A DNA stretch of 64,000 nt from Streptomyces sp. JB150 (GTDB taxonomy: Bacteria; Actinomycetota; Actinomycetes; Streptomycetales; Streptomycetaceae), in contig NZ_CP049780.1 of assembly GCF_011193355.1 (NCBI RefSeq), forward strand, positions 1,719,582 through 1,783,581. Direction: 5' to 3'. Each line of letters opens with the position of its first letter. Position 1 is the stretch's first letter. Shown here piece by piece: positions 57,282 to 64,000 of this stretch. The position numbers and the translations under genes were made by a program. A model generated the notes under the pieces. The model was not told where the DNA came from. It saw nothing but the letters and a program-made list of their open reading frames with translations, and ran no database searches.

Positions 57282-57968
57282 ATGACTGATCACGCGCGTG
57301 ACCTGGTGTCTGTACGGGAGGCGACCGATCGGCTGCTCAGCGCAGCCGCCAAGCTGGACAACGCGGACGTGACGCAACCGTCACGGCTGCCCGGCTGGAG
57401 CCGGGGCCATGTCCTCGCCCACCTCGCCCGCAACGCGGACGCCCTCGTGAACGTACTGGAGGGGCGTCCCATGTACGTCTCCACCGAGGCCCGGGACGCC
57501 GACATCGAGCGGGACGCCCCGCGCCCCCTGGACGCGCAGCTCGCCGACGTCCGCGCGAGCGCCGAGCGCTTCCAGCGGACCGGGGCGGCGCCCGCCGACT
57601 GGTCGCGGACCGTGGAGCTGCGCAACGGGGTCACCGACTCGGCGTCCCGGGTCCCGTTCCGGCGCTGGGTCGAGGTCGAGCTGCACCACGTGGACCTCGG
57701 CGTCGGCTACGAGCTGGAGGACCTGCCGGCGGAGTTCACCGAGCGGGAGATCGACTTCCTCGCCGACCGTTTCACCGGGCACCCCGACGTGCCGCCGACC
57801 CGGCTGACGGACGGCACGCGCGCGTGGAGCACCGGCCGTGCGGCGGACGCGCCCGAGGTCACCGTGCGGGGCACCCCGGCGGACCTGCTGGGCTGGCTCG
57901 CCGGCCGCCGCGACGGCTCGGGGCTGACCGTGGAGGGCGGGCCGCTGCCGTCCCTGCCGCCGCTGTAG
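57282..57968 (+). CDS. maleylpyruvate isomerase family / mycothiol-dependent-type enzyme
   Basis: A 228-aa DinB-like four-helix protein of the actinobacterial family named after mycothiol-dependent maleylpyruvate isomerase. The N-terminal helix DLVSVREATDRLLSAAAKL is followed by LPGWSRGHVLAHLARNADAL (metal ligand His in HVLAHLARN) and VEVELHHVDLGVGYE near 125, giving the usual three-histidine pattern. The C-terminal part (TVRGTPADLLGWLAGRRDG) is the sterol-carrier-like extension. The reaction it performs is unknown. Divergent from uvrA; the MBL gene follows 117 nt later. Confidence 0.87.
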   Translation: MTDHARDLVSVREATDRLLSAAAKLDNADVTQPSRLPGWSRGHVLAHLARNADALVNVLEGRPMYVSTEARDADIERDAPRPLDAQLADVRASAERFQRTGAAPADWSRTVELRNGVTDSASRVPFRRWVEVELHHVDLGVGYELEDLPAEFTEREIDFLADRFTGHPDVPPTRLTDGTRAWSTGRAADAPEVTVRGTPADLLGWLAGRRDGSGLTVEGGPLPSLPPL

Positions 57969-58072
57969 CCGCTGCGGCCGCCTGCCGCTTCTGCTGCCGT
58001 GACAGGGCTTCCGCCGCCGTGGCGGAGCTTTCACCGCCGTGGGCGCGACCTGCTCCGGGCAGATCGCGCACC

Positions 58073-58085
58073 TAGACTGACGGCC
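58073..58085 (+). promoter_or_regulatory. -10 box of a leaderless promoter for the MBL gene
   Basis: TAGACT (58073-58078) is 7 nt from the ATG at 58086, identical in form to the box at 3798. Confidence 0.55.
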
Positions 58086-58742
58086 ATGACGTACAGCGGA
58101 CAGGTGACGGTCGGCGGCCCGGCGGACGTGCACGAGCTCAAGGACCTGATGATCACCAAGATCGCGGTCGGCCCGATGGACAACAACGCCTATCTGCTGC
58201 GCTGCCGGGCCACCGACGAACAGCTGCTGATCGACGCGGCCCACGAGGCCCCCACGCTGCTCGGCATGATCGGTGACGACGGCATCGCGTCCGTCGTCAC
58301 CACGCACCGGCACGCCGACCACTGGCAGGCGCTCGCCGAGGTCGTCGCGGCCACCGGCGCCCGGACGTACGCCGGCCGCGAGGACGCCGAGGGCATCCCT
58401 GTGCCGACCGACGTGCCGGTCGACGACGGCGACGTCATCCGCGTGGGGCGCGTGGAACTCACCGCGCGCCATCTGGTCGGCCACACGCCCGGGTCGATCG
58501 TCCTCGTCTACGACGATCCGCACGGCCACCCCCATGTGTTCACCGGGGACTGCCTCTTCCCCGGCGGTGTGGGCAACACCCGCAAGGATCCCGAGGCGTT
58601 CGCCAGCCTGATGCACGACGTGGAGACCAAGATCTTCGACGTCCTGCCCGACGAGACCTGGGTCTACCCGGGGCACGGCAACGACACCACCCTGGGCGCG
58701 GAGCGTCCGCATCTGCCGGAGTGGCGCGCGCGGGGGTGGTGA
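58086..58742 (+). CDS. MBL-fold metallo-hydrolase (glyoxalase II-like)
   Basis: A 218-aa metallo-beta-lactamase-fold hydrolase. The metal motif is TTHRHADHW (H-x-H-x-D-H, near residue 77), followed by HLVGHTPGSI near 133, FTGDCLFPGG near 155, and YPGHGNDT near 196. Length and motif order match glyoxalase-II-like thioester hydrolases; a mycothiol thioester is a reasonable substrate guess given the upstream gene. The 296 bp after it (58743-59038) contain no supported gene; the reading frame of the next gene is merely open there. Confidence 0.9.
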   Translation: MTYSGQVTVGGPADVHELKDLMITKIAVGPMDNNAYLLRCRATDEQLLIDAAHEAPTLLGMIGDDGIASVVTTHRHADHWQALAEVVAATGARTYAGREDAEGIPVPTDVPVDDGDVIRVGRVELTARHLVGHTPGSIVLVYDDPHGHPHVFTGDCLFPGGVGNTRKDPEAFASLMHDVETKIFDVLPDETWVYPGHGNDTTLGAERPHLPEWRARGW

Positions 58743-59038
58743 ACCCGGCGAGGCCGGCGCACGGAACTCGACGCGCGCCCCGTGTGAACGCTTCGCACAC
58801 ACCGGCGCCCCGCGCGCGCTCCCGGCGCACGGGATCGCGCGGTCCACTGGGGACAGCCCCGCGCGGGACGACGGTGTCCGCGCGGCAGGGGCCGCCGGTC
58901 CTCACCCCCGCCCTCGACCGGCGGCCCAAGGCCGCGCGCGGCGGACCGCGTTCACATGACCGCAACACCCGTTCCCACTATGCGGACATCGACTGGCGTG
59001 ACCTCGACAAACTCGGCCGGCGCTGCCACTCTCCCGCC

Positions 59039-59923
59039 ATGCGATCTGTCCTCCGCGCGCCGCGCCGCGCCGTCGCCGCCGTCACCGTAGCCCTGTTCGC
59101 CGCCGCCGTCGGCTGCGCACCGCAGCCGGAGGAGAACGCGGCCGCCGAGCCGTCCGGGGCGGCCGGGGAGAGCTGCGCCGAGGGCGGGCTGGCCACCAAG
59201 ACCGCCGGGAAGCTGACGATCGCCACCGACGAGCCCGCGTACGAGCCGTGGTTCCAGGACGACGACCCGGCCAACGGGAAGGGCTTCGAGTCCGCGGTGG
59301 CCTACGCCGTCGCCGGGCGGCTCGGCTACGGCAAGAGCGCCGTGGTCTGGCAGCGGGTGCCCTTCAACAAGGCGTTCGCACCCGGCGAGAAGACCTTCGA
59401 CTTCGACATCAACCAGGTCTCCGTCAGCGACGAGCGCAAGAAGGCCGTGGACTTCTCGTCCGGCTACTACGACGTGCGCCAGGCCGTCATCGCGCTGAAG
59501 GGCTCGAAGGCCGCGAAGGCGAAGAGCGTCGCCGACCTCAAGGGCGTCAGGCTGGGCGCCCAGGTCGGCACCACCAGCCTCGACTACATCAACGACGTGG
59601 TGCGGCCCGAGCGGGAGCCCGCCGTCTACGCCAAGAACGACCAGGCGAAGTCCGCCCTGAAGAACGGTCAGGTCGACGCCATCGTGACCGACCTGCCCAC
59701 CGCCTTCTACATCACGGCCGCCGAGGTGACCGAGGCCGAGATCGTCGGCCAGTTCGAGAACCAGGGCTCCACACAGGAGCAGTTCGGGCTCGTCCTGGAC
59801 AAGGGCAGCGCGCTCACCGCGTGCGTCACCGACGCCGTGGACGCCCTCCGCGCGGACGGCACCCTGGCGAAGCTGGAGCAGCGGTGGCTCTCCGACGCCG
59901 TCGACGCCCCGGTGCTGAAGTGA
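59039..59923 (+). CDS. polar amino-acid ABC transporter substrate-binding lipoprotein
   Basis: A 294-aa family-3 solute-binding protein. The signal AVTVALFAAAVGC ends at the lipobox cysteine (about residue 26). The mature part begins with a Glu/Ala linker, then GKLTIATDEPAYEPWF, KTFDFDINQVSVSDERKKAVDFS and KNGQVDAIVTDLPTAFYI, the ligand pocket motifs of amino-acid binding proteins. The ATG at 59039 starts the signal peptide. It heads a coupled operon with permease (GTG overlap with the stop) and ATPase. Confidence 0.92.
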   Translation: MRSVLRAPRRAVAAVTVALFAAAVGCAPQPEENAAAEPSGAAGESCAEGGLATKTAGKLTIATDEPAYEPWFQDDDPANGKGFESAVAYAVAGRLGYGKSAVVWQRVPFNKAFAPGEKTFDFDINQVSVSDERKKAVDFSSGYYDVRQAVIALKGSKAAKAKSVADLKGVRLGAQVGTTSLDYINDVVRPEREPAVYAKNDQAKSALKNGQVDAIVTDLPTAFYITAAEVTEAEIVGQFENQGSTQEQFGLVLDKGSALTACVTDAVDALRADGTLAKLEQRWLSDAVDAPVLK

Positions 59924-60797
59924 CCGTCACGAAGGACGCCGAGGACACGCGCGACCCGTACGTCCCCTCGGCGCGGCGGCTGGAGCGCGAGCGGTACAAG
60001 CGGGCCCGCGCGCGCCGCGCCACCGCGATCGCGGCCGTGTCGACGCTGGTCACCGGCGCGGTGCTGTACCTGGTCGTGGTCAGCGCGCCCGGCTGGCCGC
60101 GCACCAGGGAGACGTTCTTCGACGGGGAGTACGCGCGCGAGGCGCTCCCGAAGGTGCTGGAAGGGCTGTGGCTCAACGTCCGGCTGTTGCTGGTGTGCGG
60201 GGCCGCCGTGCTGGTCCTCGGCATGCTCATCGCCGTCGCGCGGACCCTGCGCGGCCCGGTCTTCTTCCCGCTGCGCGCGCTGGCCGCCGCGTACACGGAC
60301 TTCTTCCGCGGACTGCCGCTGATCATCAACCTGATGATCGTGGTCCTGGGCGTCCCGGCGCTGCGGCTGCAGGGCGTGACGGTCGATCCGGTGCTGCTGG
60401 GCGGTACGGCGCTGACGCTGACGTACTCGGCGTACGTCGCGGAGGTGTTCCGCGCGGGGATCGAGTCCGTGCACCCCTCCCAGCGCGCCGCGGCCCGCTC
60501 GCTGGGCCTGACCAACCGGCAGGCGCTGCGGCACGTGGTGCTGCCGCAGGCGGTGCGCCGGCAGGTGCCGCCGCTGCTGAACGACCTGGTGTCGCTCCAG
60601 AAGGACACCGGCCTGGTGTCGATCGGCGGCGCGGTGGACGCCGTGCGGGCCGCGGACATCATCGTGGGCCGCAGCCTCAACTACACGCCGTACATCGTCG
60701 CCGGGCTGGTCTTCGTGGCGCTGACCATTCCGATGACCCGGCTCACGGACTGGGTGACGGCCCGGATGGACCGCCGGCGGGCCCAGGGAGGAATCAC

Positions 60798-60801
<4 letters not shown>
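59920..60801 (+). CDS. polar amino-acid ABC transporter permease
   Basis: A 293-aa HisM/GlnP-type permease with an N-terminal cytoplasmic stretch (Arg-rich) and about five to six helices. FFRGLPLIINLMIVVLG near residue 128 is the family signature, and SLGLTNRQALRHVVLPQAVRRQVPPLLN near 190 holds the EAA-type ATPase-contact loop. The GTG overlaps the binding-protein stop, and its own stop overlaps the ATPase ATG (ATGA). Confidence 0.93.
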
Positions 60802-61562
<761 letters not shown>

Positions 61563-61682
61563 GAACGCGCGTACAAGACTCCGCGCGCCCCGTGGCTCCG
61601 CGTGCCCCCGTGCCTCCGCGCGCCCCTGTCTCCCGCCGCGCGCCTCTTATCCGTCCGCGCGCCCCTACGCCTCCGCTCCCCC
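61563..61682. repeat. degenerate CTCCGCGCGCCCC repeats in a convergent spacer
   Basis: Elements of 13-17 bp such as CTCCGCGCGCCCC, CTCCGCGTGCCCC and CCTACGCCTCCGC recur six to seven times in 120 bp, between the ATPase and aroQ stops. No gene; no simple strong hairpin. Confidence 0.7.
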
Positions 61683-62156
61683 CTACGCCTCCGCGCGCGC
61701 GGTTCCCAGCAGGGCGGCGACGCGCTCCACGCCGAAGACGTACCCCTGGACGCCGCATCCGGCGATGACGCCGTCGGCGCGCAGGGAGACGTAGGAGTGG
61801 TGCCGGAACGACTCCCGCTGGTGGATGTTGGAGATGTGGACCTCCACCACCGGCATGCCGTCGCAGGCGTTCAGCGCGTCCAGCAGCGCGACGGAGGTGT
61901 GCGTGTAGGCGCCGGGGTTGATGACGATCCCGCAGTGGTTCTCGCGCGCCTCGTGGATCCAGTCGACCAGCCGGCCCTCGTGGTTCGACTGGCGCAGGTC
62001 CACCGTGCCGCCGTGCGCGGCCGCCGCCTTGGCGCACAGCGCCTCGACGTCGGCGAGCGTCTGGGAGCCGTAGATCTCCGGCTGGCGCTGTCCGAGGAGG
62101 TTCAGGTTCGGGCCGTTGAGAATCATGATCGGCGCGTTGGCCAGGGTGCGGGGCAC
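61683..62156 (-). CDS. aroQ: type II 3-dehydroquinate dehydratase
   Basis: AroQ removes water from 3-dehydroquinate in the shikimate pathway. The 157-aa dodecameric-type enzyme has [20 protein letters not shown] at residues 10-29, with the catalytic tyrosine in EIYG and the flexible-loop arginine in [33 protein letters not shown] and [15 protein letters not shown] follow, the last with the catalytic His. The GTG at 62156 has GGAGG 5-6 nt upstream. No other aro genes are nearby. Confidence 0.96.
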   Translation of the reverse strand: MPRTLANAPIMILNGPNLNLLGQRQPEIYGSQTLADVEALCAKAAAAHGGTVDLRQSNHEGRLVDWIHEARENHCGIVINPGAYTHTSVALLDALNACDGMPVVEVHISNIHQRESFRHHSYVSLRADGVIAGCGVQGYVFGVERVAALLGTARAEA

Positions 62157-62246
62157 TGTTCCTCCGGTCCGTTCGGGGGGTCGCGGTCCGGCGGGACCGC
62201 TGCTCGCCCCCGGTTTATCACGGTGCGCCGACGGCTCGGGCGGCCC

Positions 62247-62258
62247 TACCCTGCCGGG
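62247..62258 (+). promoter_or_regulatory. -10 box of a leaderless promoter for the LD-carboxypeptidase gene
   Basis: TACCCT (62247-62252) is 6 nt before the ATG at 62259. Confidence 0.5.
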
Positions 62259-63305
62259 ATGATCACACCCGTGTACCCGCCCAAACCGTCCCCCGGCGAC
62301 CGGATAGCCGTCATCTCGCCGTCCAGCGGGCTGCCCGGTCTCTTTCCGCTCCCCCACGAGCTGGGGCTGGAGCGGCTGCGCACCGAGTACGGGCTGGAGC
62401 CGGTGGAGTACCCGGCGACCCGGAAGACGGGCTCGACGCCGCGGGAGCGGGCCGACGACATCCACGCGGCCTTCGCCGACCCGGACGTCAAGGCGGTGAT
62501 CGCCTCCATCGGCGGCGACGACCAGATCACCGTGCTGCCGTACCTGGACCGGGAGTTGATCCGGGCCAGCCCGAAGCCGTTCTTCGGGTCGAGCGACAAC
62601 ACCAATCTGCTGGCCTACCTGCGGAACAGCGGCATCGTCGGCTACCACGGCGCGTGCGTGATGGTCGAGCTGGGCCGGCCCGGCGCGATGGATCCGCGCA
62701 CGGCCGACTCGCTGCGGGCGGCGCTGTTCACGTCCGGGCCGTACGAACTGCGCCCCGCGGAGCGCTGGAACGACGTCGACCGCGACTGGGCGGACCCGGC
62801 GACCTTCGACACGCCGCCGCGCACCCGGCCCTCCGACGGCTGGACCTGGGTGAACGCCGACCGCGTCGTCGAGGGCCGCGGCTGGGGCGGCAACCTGGAG
62901 ATCCTCGGCTGGCTGCTGATGGCCGACCGCGAGATCGCCCGCGACCCGGCGGAGTACGCCGGCGACGTGCTGTTCCTGGAGACCTCCGAGGAACTGCCCA
63001 GCGCCGCGGAGGTGTTCCGCACCCTGCGCAACATGGGCGAGCGCGGGCTGCTGCGGCAGTTCTCCGCCCTGCTGATGGCCCGCGCGAAGACCTGGTCCTT
63101 CACCCACCCCAACAGCCCCGCGAAGGCGGCCCGTTATGCCGCCGACCAGCGCGAGGCCGTCCTGCGCGCCATGCGCACGTATGCCCCCGACACCCCGATC
63201 GTCTTCGACGTGGAGTGCGGCCACACCGACCCCCAGGTGGTGCTCCCCTACGGCGGCACCATCCGTGTCGACGGCCCGGCCCGGCGCATTACGGTCACGT
63301 ACTGA
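62259..63305 (+). CDS. S66 family LD-carboxypeptidase / MccF-like peptidase
   Basis: A 348-aa cytoplasmic serine peptidase of family S66. The N-terminal [12 protein letters not shown], the nucleophile region [13 protein letters not shown] (Ser near residue 110), [13 protein letters not shown] (catalytic Glu near 245) and [16 protein letters not shown] (His near 317) form the Ser-Glu-His set. S66 enzymes either trim the LD-bond of recycled peptidoglycan peptides or cleave microcin-C-like peptide-nucleotides; both are possible. The gene is divergent from aroQ. Confidence 0.9.
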   Translation: MITPVYPPKPSPGDRIAVISPSSGLPGLFPLPHELGLERLRTEYGLEPVEYPATRKTGSTPRERADDIHAAFADPDVKAVIASIGGDDQITVLPYLDRELIRASPKPFFGSSDNTNLLAYLRNSGIVGYHGACVMVELGRPGAMDPRTADSLRAALFTSGPYELRPAERWNDVDRDWADPATFDTPPRTRPSDGWTWVNADRVVEGRGWGGNLEILGWLLMADREIARDPAEYAGDVLFLETSEELPSAAEVFRTLRNMGERGLLRQFSALLMARAKTWSFTHPNSPAKAARYAADQREAVLRAMRTYAPDTPIVFDVECGHTDPQVVLPYGGTIRVDGPARRITVTY

Positions 63306-63367
63306 CGACGACCGGCCACCTCCACGCGCCCCCGTAACTGCCGGTCACTGTGGGTAGTTGACGGTCC

Positions 63368-64000
63368 ATGCACGACGTACGCACCGTAAGGGCGCCCTCC
63401 ATGCTGCGGCTCGCGATGGCCGCCCTGGCCGGCACCGCCATCGAGTTCTACGACTTCTTCGTCTACGGGACAGCGGCGGCGCTGGTCCTGGGACCGCTGT
63501 TCTTCCCGACCGTCTCGCCGCTGGCGGGCACCCTGGCCGCGTTCGCGACGTTCGGCGTGGGATTCGTGGCCCGGCCCCTGGGGTCGGTGCTGTTCGGGCA
63601 CATCGGGGACCGGCACGGCCGCCGGCCGGTCCTCGTCGTCTCGCTGCTGCTGACGGGCGCCTCGACGGTCGCGGTCGGCTGCCTGCCGACGTACGACGTG
63701 ATCGGGGTCGCCGCTCCCCTGCTGCTGGTCACCCTGCGCTTCCTCCAGGGGCTGGGGCTCGGCGGGGAGTGGGGCGGGGCCGTGCTGCTGACCGTCGAGC
63801 ACGCGCCGCCCGAGCGGCGCGCCCTGTGGTCGAGCTTCCCGCAGGTGGGTCCGTCGGTGGGCTTCCTGCTCGCCAACGGCTCGATGCTGACGCTGTCGGC
63901 GACCCTGTCCGAGGCGCAGTTCGCCCAGTGGGGGTGGCGGGTGCCGTTCTGGGCGGCCGGGGTGCTCGCCGCGGCGGGCCTGTGGCTGCGCTCGTCGCTG
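63368..64000 (+). CDS. MHS-family MFS transporter (5' part, runs off the right edge)
   Basis: The first 211 residues of a metabolite:H+ symporter. The family signature GTAIEFYDFFVYGTAAALV is near residue 22, GHIGDRHGRRP (MFS motif A) near 85, and RFLQGLGLGGEWGGA near 127. LWSSFPQVGPSVGFLLANG follows. Such transporters carry substrates like proline/betaine, citrate or shikimate. The ATG at 63368 lies 7 nt after TAGTTG (63355-63360), a weak leaderless-type box. The missing 3' half is outside the window. Confidence 0.88.
   Translation, partial: MHDVRTVRAPSMLRLAMAALAGTAIEFYDFFVYGTAAALVLGPLFFPTVSPLAGTLAAFATFGVGFVARPLGSVLFGHIGDRHGRRPVLVVSLLLTGASTVAVGCLPTYDVIGVAAPLLLVTLRFLQGLGLGGEWGGAVLLTVEHAPPERRALWSSFPQVGPSVGFLLANGSMLTLSATLSEAQFAQWGWRVPFWAAGVLAAAGLWLRSSL

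Noticed and set aside
58743..59038. Extended N-terminus for the amino-acid binding protein from the open frame starting at 58721
   Set aside because: The lipoprotein signal peptide begins at the ATG at 59039, and a signal must be N-terminal.

Overview
The window is high-GC actinobacterial chromosome and almost certainly Streptomyces. Reasons are the strong G/C third-position codon use, many GTG starts, many apparently leaderless genes (a TANNNT box 6-8 nt before the start codon), the sporulation regulator gene whiA, and the gene order suf - ctaA/ctaB - tkt/tal/zwf/opcA/pgl - pgi - secG/tpiA/pgk/gap - whiA/yvcK/rapZ/uvrC - uvrA. No rRNA, tRNA, CRISPR array, insertion sequence or phage gene was recognised. 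Both edges cut genes: sufD on the left and an MFS transporter on the right.

Layout. 1-2.8 kb: sufR-sufB-sufD (minus strand), iron-sulfur cluster assembly, with a SufR-type operator on the sufR promoter. 2.9-6.2 kb: an AAC(3)-type acetyltransferase, a two-gene ABC exporter carrying a 92-bp tandem duplication at its gene junction, and a small DGNHR-motif protein. 6.2-9.1 kb: a 960-aa protein with a TIR-like, an NB-ARC and a TPR region. 9.2-12.9 kb: ctaA, an amidohydrolase, a 110-aa protein and ctaB (heme A and heme O synthesis). 13.3-20.1 kb: tkt-tal-zwf-opcA-pgl, both branches of the pentose phosphate pathway, closed by a 26-bp perfect hairpin. 20.1-26.9 kb: a sugar ABC importer without its own ATPase, a GH13 alpha-glucosidase and an orphan solute-binding protein. 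Three copies of a TACCTAACA-type motif lie in this locus and beside the next gene, a PadR regulator. 27-30.8 kb: PadR, a LolD-like ATPase, a 71-aa repeat microprotein and an FtsX/MacB-like permease.

30.8-39.2 kb: a membrane protein, pgi, an MFS exporter, an RbpA-family protein, secG-tpiA-pgk and gap (glycolysis and protein export). 39.4-47.8 kb: a secreted M14 carboxypeptidase, then whiA-yvcK-rapZ-uvrC joined by overlapping starts and stops. 48-53.9 kb: an HTH protein, a Tat-exported Rieske protein, a LacI regulator with a 46-bp near-perfect palindromic operator, a PfkB sugar kinase, a 79-bp minisatellite, an XRE/MmyB-like regulator and a YceI protein. 54-64 kb: uvrA, a mycothiol-dependent-type enzyme, an MBL hydrolase, a polar amino-acid ABC trio, aroQ, an LD-carboxypeptidase and the start of an MHS-family transporter.

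Most of the window is conserved housekeeping DNA. The observations most worth checking are the duplication with a T7 slippery run between the exporter genes, the shared palindrome around the sugar/PadR loci, the repeat microprotein inside the LolD/FtsX operon, the TIR-like/NB-ARC/TPR protein, the Cna-B-like insertion in a MalF-type permease, the six-frame-open 79-bp minisatellite, and the repeated low-complexity expansions (15-18 bp periods) in several otherwise conserved proteins.
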